Of a stretch of 64,000 bases of DNA, positions 1 through 12,900 are shown in pieces. Within the stretch, counting starts at the first letter, position 1. Each line of letters opens with the position of its first letter. The notes below the pieces were generated by a model, which worked only from the letters and a program-made list of their open reading frames with translations, was not told where the DNA came from and made no database searches. This DNA comes from Tomocerus qinae (Eukaryota; Arthropoda; Collembola; Entomobryomorpha; Tomoceridae): contig CM034548.1 of assembly GCA_020055645.1 (NCBI GenBank), positions 24,292,201 to 24,356,200 on the forward strand, written 5' to 3'. A program made the position numbers and the translations under genes.

Positions 1-363
1 ATATGTACTGTAATATAGTGTATATGTAGTTAGTGAGTGAGACTTCAGCGTAGGGAGAGTAGTAGTGGAGTGGACTTGACTTTTAGTCGACATTCCCTCT
101 GTATTTAGTGGAAGAAAAGAAGTTGGTAGAGTATTGCATGCATATTACCACACACATCACATACATACGTTGTTGTATGTATTTACGTTGTAGTTATTTA
201 GTTGGTGAGTACGTAGGTATGGTTAGCTATTAGTATGTAGTATGTGAGTGGTGTGTGAGAGGATAAGAGTAAATAGGTGGATATTACAGAAGTAGTGTTG
301 ATATTAGATATTATGTGGAAGGAGTGAGTCAGTAGTGGTATGGTGAGAGTTAAGTCAGATAGG

Positions 364-383
364 GAGAGAGAGAGAGAGAGAGA
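364..383. repeat. (GA)n microsatellite
   Basis: Ten uninterrupted GA units in the putative complexin promoter/leader, followed by imperfect AGAAAGAAGA. GAGA-type tracts are often found near arthropod promoters; whether this one is functional is unknown. Confidence 0.85.
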
Positions 384-924
384 AAGAAGAGACGTGGGGA
401 GGCTAAGCCCTAACGTGAGTTAGGTTAGCGTCAAGTCGGAGTTTGTAGGGAAGGAAAGGACGGTCGGACTGAGAGAAAGCAGCAGAGCAGACCAAACGAA
501 GGAAAGCGTCGGGAAAACTCCTTTCGTTCCGCATTTGTCTGTGAGACTCGCTTTTGGAACTCCAGTTCCAATTCTAGTGGCCGTCGAGTGGGTAGTTACT
601 TGGTTTGGCTCACCCGGGTCTCGGTCCGCTTCCTTTCCCTTGTCCTCTCAGACTCTTCTTGATAACAGCCTTCTGGACAAGAATCTCTAGTTGACATCAC
701 TCCGGACACTTGTATAAATCTGAGGAATACTAAGTAATGGAGTAGAAAAGGTTCCTGCGGATGGGAGAAAAAGAATAAAAGTTTTCACTCAGCTTTCTCC
801 ACATTGTTGACTCTCTTCATTTCATTATTATTGTGGACTCAGGTCTCTTCTGTAATAAGTGCTCTCTGACTCTGTACACATACACAATCACACACTCCGC
901 CACCACCACCACATCCAACACCGC

Positions 925-950
925 CAACAACAACAACAACAACAACAACA
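925..950 (+). repeat. (CAA)n tract just 5' of the complexin ATG
   Basis: Eight CAA units plus CA end three bases before the ATG at 954. In the leader this gives an unstructured, CA-rich sequence directly upstream of the start codon, typical of efficiently translated leaders. The overlapping open frame that reads poly-glutamine here is a shadow of this repeat, not a protein. Confidence 0.85.
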
Positions 951-953
951 GCT

Positions 954-966
954 ATGGATCTATTGG
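954..966 (+). CDS. cpx: Complexin coding exon 1 (MDLL + first base of Gly)
   Basis: Thirteen coding bases from an ATG with G at -3 and G at +4, followed by a strong GTGAGT donor at 967. The phase (1) joins exactly to exon 2 to give MDLLGGLGGDDD, where the GG/LGGD text resembles the start of the complexin accessory region. It sits at the end of the GC-rich, CA-rich leader. The exon was chosen because no other ATG with an in-phase donor was convincing in the next 12.9 kb. A different or additional first coding exon cannot be excluded. Confidence 0.65.
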
Positions 967-3900
967 GTGAGTTCATTTCACAGTGTCCTTCGAACAAAAT
1001 CTGCTAAGCCTACAGCTTATAGCCCTTTTCCGCTTTCTCTGTCATTGGTCATAAAAAGGACTTTTGTGTAAGTGCAGTGTATGTGTGTGTGTGTCGTACC
1101 CTTACTGTCACTACTACTCAGTTAGCTCAGTGAAGCATACACAAGTGTAGGAGTAGTAGTTAGTAGAGTGGTAGTAGTAGGTAGGGTATGTGGAGTAGTA
1201 AATATACGTTTCTACTTCTGTGGTTTCCTCTACATTACCCACATATATAACTACATTACATACAATTAGTTCGTTTGTTTGCTTCCTCTCTCTTTCTCTC
1301 TCTCAACGTACCATCTCTCTGCATTACGACTGCATAACAACACAGTTTTTCCCCGAAATACGGCCGAGTGTCCTATTGTGCAAGTATAAGTGTAACATCG
1401 CTCAATGGGATTCTCTGTCTCGACGATGTACTTGGTTATACATGCCATAATATTTCATGATTATATTTGTATGTCTGGACTTGGTGTAATTGCTGGGTAT
1501 TTGTACAAAGTAGTTGTGTCTTTTTATTTCTCTGTGTGTGAGAGTACAAAGGGAAAGATACAAGATCATCGCAGACAGATGTATCGCTCTATTGTGCACG
1601 GCTTTCACCTTAATAAGTATTCTATTCAATCCTTTCATAGAATTTGGTGCCATCTGTTCACATTGTGTGGGGATAAGCATAAATATATATGTAGTAGTAG
1701 TAGGAGATATTACTATTAGTATGCTCTAGATAAATGTGCTAGTATACTATCTGTTTATTGTGTTGCAATGCAAACTTTTTAAATTGAGTCTTACTTTCAC
1801 CATTCCAGACCATAAGTAATAGAAGTGCAGTCAAGTCGCACTGTCAAGAGAACGATAGTCATAGTCATAGTAGTGTGACTAGTTTCTAGACTTTAGAATA
1901 AGTAGGTAGGAGTTGGGTCTAGTTCGCAGTAGTAGTAGTAAAGATATAGTACACATAATATACTTTATTCTGCAAATGCTAGAACAAATAGTGCACGCCG
2001 CTTTTATCTTATTCTCGGTGTCTGTGCGGGAGAAAGAAGGTAGAAAGAGTTCTGGAGAGAATAGGACACAATATGCATTTATAGTACTTGAGTAGGACGA
2101 AGAAGAAGTCAAGACAAGCGAAGCCAACTTACTTAGTGTACTGTACTGAAAACTAAACAACTACTTAGGTACTATCAAATAGGCTTCTATTTCGTAGGTA
2201 AAGCAAAGTAAAGCAAAGCAGAGTCAAGGAGAGAATAAAGTAAGTAAAGCAGAGGAACTGTTTGGATTTCAATGCAGACATAGCAAACTAAGCTCGGCTT
2301 TTTTACTTGCACTGACTGGGTGCATGTACATATACATATAGTAAGTAGTAGGTAACTTCTATCGCACGACTCGACTCCTGATCCTGATGTGAATGCATAC
2401 AATGTACTCTACGTGTGTGAAAGACAGCCTGTTTCCAAAGAAAAACGAATACTATAGCCAGTCTCTGCTATCTTCTCGCATAAAACATAATAATATTAGT
2501 GCGGATATACTAGGAGGTATAAATACTGGTGCCAGGGGACCATCAAGGACTAGAATTATTATGTTATATTCCATTCATCCTAATAATAATATTTGCTCTT
2601 TGAATTTTTCCCGAGAAATAGGCCACTGAAGCGACATGAAACCAAGCAAGGCTGGGCATTCATACAAAATGAAATTACAACACACGTTAGCTCCCTATAT
2701 TATGACTACAAACATCTCTCCGCATGTTATTCCACTCTGTCATGTCGAACAAGTCAAGTTCTTTGATTATCTACAATCTATAATTATCAAAATAAGCGGA
2801 ATAGGAGTCAGTGACACTAATTGCTATTATCAGTCCTCATTCAAATTTTAATTATAGGAGCAATACATTTATTAGTATATCCTAAGCATAATTGCTTACG
2901 TCAGCACTCGTAGTAGGTACTAGAGTATAGAATTACTCCGTGGGCTTTGAGTAATTAAATAGAATCCGACTGATTTTGATGAACATAATATTTACTACCT
3001 TTATCCATTTGTAAACCTAGTGAGAATGCATGGAGAGTTTCAAGGAACGAATGATTTCGCAAATTAAGTACATAAATATTTCTACGACTTTGCAAAGAAC
3101 GCTTTTCCCTTGCTAAATAGTACTACTTAGGGAATGAGTGTTCTCAATTCAAAATATATCATGTTATTTATAAATTATGTATGTATGTACATTATCGTGT
3201 GTTAACGAAAGATAGGATTGCACGCTACTAGAGTAGTTACGTATTAGCGTGTAAATATAGTAGGTATATAAGTATGTATGTGTCGGTATGTTTAATATAG
3301 ATGTTCCTTTTGTCTCGCCGGATTGGTCTGCGAATGGGAGTCTGAACAGAAGCACATACATGAAATGGCATTCATTAGTACAAGTGCTCTTAAAGAATGC
3401 ATGTTCCGCTCGCTGCAGTTATAACACATTATAGGGAGATAGGTGGATGCAGTGCATGTTTGTGCAGGTGATATACAAGGTAAGTAACCATAACTAACGG
3501 AGCTGGAAAGGAAAGATCATAGATTTTAGATAGTGCCAGTAGTGAAAAACAAATATTGCGAATAGTAGCCCTGGAGCTGTACCAGAGAAACGTCGGTAGT
3601 TCAACCAGAACTAACAATGTATGTCAGATTGCGGTGCTTTCAAGCACGACTGCAAGTCTTTGTCTCACTTGTTTTTTAACTACACATTCTCATTCATTTG
3701 CCAGCTATAAATACAGACATTTGCACATTCCAGCGTGGATGGTAGACCCCTTAATAAAGAAACTCGTTTGACTATAAGCAATTGTTTCGTCCTTTCTCTC
3801 TCCCCTCAAAAAAATCCTATTTTTATATTTTCTAATAGGAAATACATAATAATTCCTTGGTCTTCAAGGCTGTGTGCTGGAAACGAGCAGTGAGTGTGTT

Positions 3901-6900
3901 AAATGATATTTTCCACATGAATCTACCACCAAATGAAATCTTATTCCATTGCACATGCATAGGAGCGATAATGCGCAAAACTCACTCAACTCGACAATGT
4001 ACTACAGCCAAATCATTAGCACACAATGCATATGTACAGATATACCTACCAACTATTATATGTATATAGAATAAGCCAGGAGCGAGAGAGAAAAACTGAA
4101 CCAAATCAACTGACTGCACACATAGTCACTAAATAACGTGTATTAGCACTTAGAATTTAGTTTCTATAGTTGTACTATTATTCTATAATGTGCCTCAACT
4201 TTCTCCTGACACTACTAAAATTTCCCGTCCAGCGAATAGTCCATAAAAACATTCACACGCCGTCGCGGTAAAGTAAGTTCTACACGTACATACATAAAAA
4301 TACATAAATAGGGATGTAAGTATAAATGCTCGAGTCGAATAAGCAAGTGGGAGATGAAGGTATACGTATCCTTCGCATCCTCCTCCTCCTGATAACTTAT
4401 ATAGGGAGTCATTTTTAAGTAGCGATACTTTTCCACTTCATGTCCTTTTCATTTCTTGAAACTCGATCTACATTTATAGCATCATCATCATTTTTCACAA
4501 ACATTTTATTTTTCCTCTTCATTCAACAACTTTTCCAACTTTCCGTCTCCATTTCTTAGGATCCTGTTATACGTTTTATTACATTTATAATTTATTGAGA
4601 CTGGAAATACAACGGAGAGCAAAACAAGAGTCGCCTCCACATTAGTAATTCCAGGAAATTCCTATAGTACTAGACTAGGCAGATACACTATCTGTTTTAT
4701 GTCTTTTAATATTGTATCCATTTGGAAGTTCTCTGTAAAGCGGGATAACTAAAGTTAGGGCATTCTATACATAATGCATATATCAGATAGCTCCTACTTA
4801 TACATAATGCAGTGATATTGAAGACAAACCGAACAAGCGCCGTGTGTCTGTGCTTTAGAATATATAGAGATGTAAAGTTTCAAGTCAGGAAGGACATAGG
4901 AAAAAGGAAGCTGCTAGTCGGTGGTCGTCTTATCTCTCTGTCTGTCTGATATAGGAGGAGGCGGGGTGATGTGAAACAGAATTACATACGCCAAGTCTCA
5001 GGCGTACGAAGAAAGCTATTGAAATGAGGGAAAGCAAACCGCAGAACTTTCCCTCCCTCTGTCCTCTTTCTTTAACTCACATTGACTCTTTTACTCCGGC
5101 TTTACTTTACTTTAATTTAGTTTGACTAGACCTGACATGACTTGATTAGTTGTTACTCTAAGACTCTGCTGCATTGTCCTACTAAATAATCCAACTCTGC
5201 TAGAAAAGATACGTTGCTAACTAACGATAAGTAAGATAAACTAATGTGGAAAGAAACACCAAATTGTTATGTATGTATTACACTATAGCTACGTAGTACT
5301 AGTATTATAGTGTAGGTATTACGTATTAAGACGTTTAGACAGTTGTTTGTGAAGGTGTTGAAGATAAGTTGTTAGTGCCCAATATATATCATTATACGGA
5401 GTGAGCTGCTTTGTGTAGTTACTTACTTAAAGTAGTTTAACTACTAGGTATACGTATCTCTGTGTGTAGTACTTCCATTATGTAAGTTTGATACATTGTA
5501 TTAAGTTTAGTAACTCGATTGAACTTGAAGCAGTGATACACTAACTTTCTTTAGTGGCTTAAAGTTGAATTGGGTTCAACTGCCCGGAATTCATGAAAAG
5601 TGACAAAGAAAAACAACTTTCAAATGCTCTAGGTAAAGCAAAAAGGTCAAGCCTTGCCTCGCGTCACGCGTGATCGTGTCGTGATAACTTTATGATGATT
5701 TTGGGCGACCAACCGAAAAACTGACAAAAAGAAAATCCTTGTATCATACCATGTTGACATGAAAGGGGATCCATAAATGTCCACGATATGCTACTCTATA
5801 TAAACCATCAAATTGTTGTCTATCAAAATGCCCTATATAAATGGCGTGCTTACATTTTGCAATATAATATTGCCTGCCAAGTGCCAACTAAGTTGCTATT
5901 ACAATGACTAACCAAGGAATATTGCAAATTCTTCTAATCTGCTACATTATTGCTTTAATAACTACTCTAAAAGTTAGTAATAAGGAAGCGAAACACTTCC
6001 CTTCATTCTTTAGTCATTAACTCAGGTCTTTGGCATAACCATACGATTACTAATCTAATCAAAATGTTGCAAAACCGATAAAATTATACCTAGTGTCCTA
6101 TATTTCCCCTTTTATCTCTACCTAATCCAATTACCTCTTTAGTTTTTCCATAGAAGCTTACAAATAATTAACTCAGCATTCTAACCTATTTCTCTATCAA
6201 GAGTTTCCTGTTATTTCTTTCAACGTAATTTCATCAGTGTTCAGACCAACAGTGAAGTAATGCACAAAGAACATGTTTAATGTAGCAAGGAGAAGAAAAT
6301 CTAAATGTGAACAGCTCCTAGGAATACACGTTATTGATCCATTTACTTATTTCGTCATTAGTCAACGCTCAATAGTACTTGTAATTACTAAATACGTGCA
6401 ATATGTTCATTCTTTGAAAGACTACACAATTTCAGGAAAACTCAACTACTCCCACTTCACATTTTCATTTTTAAATAGTCCTGAGAATGAAAGTTAAATA
6501 GAAACTCTAATTAGAAATATGCTCAAGTTATTTTGAAAAAGCAGCGAGATGGAAGAATTTGTAGTAGTCCGGCTTCAGTTGGATGCATCACTTTTGTCTA
6601 GGTAGCATGTAATTATACTTATAACATTGAATTATCTATTACGGTAATGTCGATATTCAGTTTCTTCTCCTCCATCTCATGATAGTGAAAATTTAGAGCC
6701 TTCATTATAATTTCCGTGCACTAATTTAGCCAATTGTCTTGCTTCTACTTTCCTATCCTATTCTACAAGAATGAAAATATTGTAAGAAATAAAAAAGCCA
6801 AACATGACTTTTCTAGTTTTCATTTTAGAGTATAAACACATCATCTCATGTATTCAGGTTGGAGAATACCAATTTCTAGAGTAGCGTAAGTAACCACTTA

Positions 6901-9900
6901 GGTCCTACTTGTCAGAGCAACTTGTATGTATTTTGACACGATTTATGCTTCACTTAATTTGTAAGTGGAAACTACAATTGTTGATAGTGCACGGTAAAAC
7001 TTTCGTTGTTTAGAAAAAAAGGAGAATGGTGAAGGATAGGGTTTCCCTTTGAGATGAGGTGAATAGCAGAAGACAGGGGGATTATTAAAGAATGGTTTGA
7101 CTATCCCTTTGCTGTGGTATCACGAATCCTCTCATCTCTCACATTTCCCAACCGTCCGTTCTAGTTTCTATAGAGTTCAAACAAAAGATAAAGACTTTAA
7201 ACGAGTAGATAAACATTACACTAATGAGCTAACACCTAACACGCTTTGTTTGTATTGGTTTAATTGAAACTGTAAACCTGTAGTGAATTAGTCCAAGTTG
7301 TTCTAATAATAGATTCATGTTTCATTCCATTTCATATTTCAACAGCTTAAATTCTGTTGTTTATTTTAATTATCATTTTAGCGAGAAATGTTTTGCAATG
7401 AAATTTTGCACGCCACGTCTACATTATTTTTTTTAGACAATAGACTAGTCATGAGTATCATTTAGGAACAAGTAAAGAAGAATTTTTGACTTTTTAAAAG
7501 GAAAATGTTTTTGTGAAGATATTCTGTGAAAATAGAAGGTCTACCTCTAAAATGGTTCTCGAGTAACAAAATGGCTGGGCAAACAATTATGCCTGGATGC
7601 TATTATGTTTGAAATATTATACTGATATAAAGATGTGCCTAAGAGGGATGTGAATTGTGATAGTGTTGAATAATGTTTCCTCTTAGATATTTAACTACCT
7701 GGGTAAATCGTCCCTTTCAGTTTTACTCTACTTTCACCTCCATTCTCGTTTTACTAACATCTTTGAGGGTATTGAATGATACACAAACGGGTGATATCTA
7801 ATTGAATCTTTAATAGTAAGAAGTGACTCGAGGGACGTTACATAAATTACATATATAGTTAATAGGGGAGGCAAGTATCGTTTCTCTTTGGTAAACTGCA
7901 GAAAGGGTGCTAGAAATTCTACACCGTGACAGATGCCGAATTTATAAAATCCCTTTCCCGGTATAAAGAAAATGTCAATTGCCTTTTCCCTTTTGCAGAT
8001 TTCACTTTATATGGCACTCTTGTAGAATTCCAAAATTTATAACCCAACTAAACTCTGGTTGGAAAAGTGGGACCTTATGTTTTTGCTCCTTTTCCACTAT
8101 CATACCAATTCGCACAGTGTCTCACTGAATTGTGATTACGAGGCGTAAAATCGACATAGACATATGTACGGTGTGCCTTCGACGCTACGCTACATTGGCT
8201 CTGTGTACACAGTGTCACTTTTCATGAGCACTCTTATTTACAGTCTGCTAATAAGTATATATGCAAACTCTCCATATACACATTTTCAACTTATATAATA
8301 TCTATCTTTACAATAAACAAATAATATTCAATTAATAAACACCCTTTTTTCAGTTTCTGAACATCAAAGAATGTCAATTTTAAACATTTCAAAGGTTATA
8401 ATTATTTAAATCACAATCTGACCGTACCAAATTATTCAGCTGGTACATTTCTACCTTTTATGAATGCTCTGTAGCATTTTTGTGTTATAACTAGAATTTT
8501 CGTCCGTTCAAACATTTCAGAAAATAACTTAAGAACGGTTAAAGATGATTTGTTCAAGGCTTTTATGTTGGTTTTTTGGGGAAACATCCATCACGATCTC
8601 TTTTGGAATGGTCTTATCACAAAAAACGAGAAACTTTGATGTTACTAGAAACTCGAGTTTTACTTGAACATATTACTGGGGCTTACTGATACAAATGTTT
8701 TGTATTTTGTCACACTAGACCTATTTTCCGTTTAATATATGTAGTTCTGTTTGAAAGTTCAGTTTCTGTTTGCAGATATAAGTAGATATTATTTCGACAG
8801 GGCAGAATTTGGCTTGGCCATTAAATTAACATTAAAATAAGGAATGTTATTGGCTAACTTATGATTGCTTAGGAATTTTTATAGCAATTTCTGGTTCTTT
8901 AGTAGATATTTATATTATATGTGCAGAATATGTTGGAGAAACTGCAAGCCGAGATGCATTTAAGGTTAAGGTTGAATATAGGTTTATGTAACGTCAATCA
9001 AATAGAAGATAGAAAAGGTAGAAAAAGGATTTTGGAAATAGTAAGGTTAATTCCATGGTTGAGATTTTAATTGGTAGGATTGGTGGTGTAAGAATATAGA
9101 TGGAAGTATGTATGGAAAATGGGATTTGTGTATGATTTATAGTGGTGTGAGTAACCTTGCCGACACTTGAGCTGAAATGTATGTACATATCAAACAAAGT
9201 GATTACAATGCACCTTAAATCCCGTACTTAAGTTTATTGGAAAGTAGCGTATAACTGTGTGGGAAGGTAGTGAAAGTCAGAGACATAGATTTCGATTTAA
9301 TAATCCACCTCAACTGAGCTGCATTTATTACACGTCTACTTTGTTAGTTTGCCAGCTTATTGCTTACACTTTCCTTGCGACCATTCACAAATTCACAATA
9401 GAAGGATAGAATCGATATGTGGTTCCGCTTTTGGTTTTCCACCATCCAGATGTAATATAACAGAATACCTGACCGAGTAGAGAATAGAAGAATGGAGAAC
9501 AAGTTTTCTTTGAAGTGAGTATTTACTAGAGCATTGTGTTTTCTGTTACATATTATTATTCGTGGGATTAGGCCTACTCCTAGTAGAGTGTTGCGTTACT
9601 CTTACAATACCCAACAAACGCATCTGTAGCACCGAGCATAAACATCACGGATAAAAGACAGACGTTACAGAAAACCAGGCAGAGAGCTCTATAGAGTGTC
9701 AACGCTGTGTACAATAATCGAGTCAACTGTCAATACGTATTGTCATCTCCAAACTAAACTCGCACACAAAGGACTACTAATCTGTATGGCCGCCATGCAG
9801 TACAAACAATATTATAGGTACTACAGTTTGCTTTGCATTACTATCCTCATTGCTCTCGTACTAACTGAGAATATACATGTCTCCCTCGTTATGTAATCCT

Positions 9901-12900
9901 GTTTTAATTTGGTGTTGGACTTGTTTGGCTTCTCTTCGTCCACCGTATTATTGTTGTCATCCGCTTCCTGCTACGGTGAACAAACAAAAAGAACAAGGGC
10001 TTCTCTCAAAACGATCAGATTTACAATTATCTAGTTAGTTAGCCAAAAGGAAGAATAGCTACCAAACTTTAGTATAACCTTCTAACCCAAATACACATCT
10101 CTTTACCCACCAACGACTGTCATTTCGTCCTCTTTGTTCATTTTCATTACAAATTGGTTTCACGCGTTGATTACTTCACATGCTTACTATAATTACGAAA
10201 TCTCTCAACGTCCTATTCTTTCCTCTACCACCGACTATCGTTTTCATCACAAGATACACAACCACCAGCTTCAAGTTATATACCTACTTCGAGTTATCTA
10301 GTATGCATACATGAGTTGTCAACCACTATGTAAGCAAAAGTAATTCGCTTTCAATCTAGGCAAAATAAATAGAAATCGCATCACAGAACACTACTAAAAA
10401 GTTGCTATATAATAATTATGAAATTCACATTTATAGATAAAGTGTCTTTAGAAAATTCTCTTTGCAGAAATTTAATCCACCAAAATATGACAATTGAAAT
10501 AGGAATTACCTTACATAATATGTACCAAAAATGAAAATAATAAATATTTCAATATGAATGTAATTTAATTAAAAAATAATATTACTAAAGGTAATTTCTT
10601 CAAGTTATTCGAAATAAACAAGATCATAATTGCTTTATTTAAATAAATACTACATTTAATTTTATCTGGCGTAATTATATTTTCCATGTAAAATACATAA
10701 AATATTTAGGTGGTATTGAATATTTAATATTATGCTCTACCATGTTTAGAGAACGCATTGTATTCGTTTAAGTATTTATAATTGGGTAGGTTGTAGGTAA
10801 GTATAACTAGGTAGTGTGGTATGTAGTACTTCTAACTTTCCGGTATTGAAATTGTTTTGCTACGTTTTCAATTAATAGTTATACAATTAGTGTTTCTTCG
10901 CTTTAACACGACCTTGGCTCACTTTTGTGCGAACTAATTTGAATAGACCTGTAAATGGGATATAGATAGAGGAGAAACTTGAAATTAGACGAAATGATAT
11001 AGTCGTTATATTAGTATGAAGTTTTCGCTAAGAGATTATATCTATCGGGCGGGGTATAATTGTTTGGGTGTTGTACGTCTTCCTAGTATAGTTACCTAGA
11101 AGAAAATTGGTATTTTCCTATAAAGTTTTTCCTATGAAAGTTTGTCATGCTCATAGCCCTTCTGAATGTCTGTAGCACGTAGTCCGTATCTGTAATACCA
11201 ATATAGTACAAGAAGATTAATCAAAATTTAATTTTCTGTGTAATGAGCTTAGTCTGGGTAATCTTAGTAATGTCGCTGTGCTAAGTTAAGTGAATTGAAA
11301 AACAATCTTATCGCCCGTGTCTTCTACAGACAGAAGTTACAACACTTTTGTAGAGTGCATGTAAAAAGTAGAATACCTATTATAGTATTACTTTGAACAG
11401 GAGACTCTACCTATTTATAGTAGAGGTGTAATAAATTGCAAAGATAAACTGTCGTTATATCAAGCAGCATTTTCAAACGTTTGAAAATCCATTTATTACG
11501 TTGTTTATATAATGCAGATTGTATATTAGTTGTCAATACCCTACGGCTTTAATTTCCCGGGGATTAGGAATAGAAATTTCGCGAATTGCTTTTACAGATA
11601 ACGAAATTTTGAATCAATTTGTTTTTAAAGTACGTAGGTTGAGATTGCCCCAATCTACATTCCATAATGAGAAAATAAATTACAGGATGTAAAAGATAGT
11701 CAAATGTGCTTACCCTTAAGACATGACACTTCAAAATGCACGAGAGAATGAATATCTCATTAGGGATTTAGTTTACCTCCTCTCATAATTACATGTAGAT
11801 TTTGCACTAAATTTCATTCCAGAAAGGTAATGCGATTTTTGGTAGTAATTTGTTGCTCCCGAAATCCAAATGACAAAGTTATTGCACACTAATTTGGCAA
11901 ACATTTATCTATCACGACTATAATTGATATATAAAAATGTCTTATTTAGTAAACTACACCACTACGAATAATTTACTACCTACCTAGTATATACAATTTA
12001 CGCAGATAAAACATTTGGTGGTAGGTTGCAATATACTCTAATGGTGGCAAGTTGCCCATAAAATCAAGCTGAGAAAAAATACTGTTATTACGATTGCTTA
12101 TTTCCCACTACGGACCCTAGGCTTACTTTTAATGCTGTAGCCAATGGGAATGGAAGGTACATTTACATAGATTGGATTCTAAATTAAACATATTTTAAGT
12201 TTGTTGCATTCAATCTTCTCTGTATTTCTTTCTCGAGGCTGTTACCCGCTGGAAGAACCTTGCTAAATTAGAAGGCAATTAGTTTTCCACGTGTACGAAC
12301 CTAATAACTCTACCATTTCCATTTCACACATAGCTTCACAATTACACGGGCATACTTTTGATTACTAATCATTAATAATACTACGTACTTCAAAGCTACC
12401 TTCCCTTGGAAATAGATTCAACCTCCCAGGTTACTATTACCAGACAGAAAATTTTGAAAATAATCTAATGCTAAACATTCTAGGTTGGTTGTTTTCCATC
12501 CAATTTTTTAAAACTTGGTTTCTGCCGAATGGGAATTGAAACTATAAAACCTTTGCAAATAGATACTAGCATCAAAGTCTGTAAAAATATATTTCCAAAT
12601 TGATCAAACTAAGTTTAGACAATATTTTGAAACTTTTTATTCGTCGAAATAGTTGGAGTAACCCTGGACCAATACAAAGTAATTTTCATGGCAATGTAAT
12701 TAATTTAAATTTCGCCCTTGAAGATATCCTGGAGACGAAGCAAAAAATAAGCTGAAACAAACTATATAATAATGTTAGTGGATAGTTTGGAGTACAATCG
12801 AAATTAATTTGGAGATAGATAAAGAAATAAGTTTCGCAACTTCTGGTTAGTTCAATGTAATTCAAAATGACTTTGTCGTAGTAGAATGCAGTGAAGAATG

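Larger units (their letters stand above)
1..953 (+). promoter_or_regulatory. Candidate promoter and 5' UTR of complexin
   Basis: No protein gene is seen here. From 1 to about 360 the strand is rich in T, A and G (many TAG/GTA words). From about 420 to 700 it is markedly GC-richer than the rest of the window, and it then runs into a CAA/CAC-rich leader directly before the complexin ATG at 954. A TATAAA string lies at 713-718 and could be a TATA box, but the GC-rich block upstream of it may already be transcribed. The start site cannot be fixed from the sequence. Several short upstream ATGs (for example near 738, followed at once by TAG) would be uORFs if transcription starts upstream. The role as leader is inferred from position and composition only. 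Confidence 0.4.

Noticed and set aside
859..1071. Open frame with a poly-histidine/poly-glutamine start on the plus strand
   Set aside because: It is the CAC/CAA-rich complexin leader read in another frame, and it runs across the splice donor at 967.
3365..3424. Plus-strand ATG reading MAFISTSALKEC, tested as the missing complexin N-terminus
   Set aside because: Only the first few residues resemble complexin; there is no good phase-1 donor and the frame ends in TAA.
9492..9514. ATG with a following GTGAGT donor (MENKFSL), tested as an alternative complexin first exon
   Set aside because: The donor is phase 2, which would put exon 2 out of frame.
9787..9896. MAAMQYKQYYR open frame, tested as an alternative complexin first exon
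   Set aside because: The similarity to MAAF is limited to the first residues, and the possible GTACTA donor is in the wrong phase.
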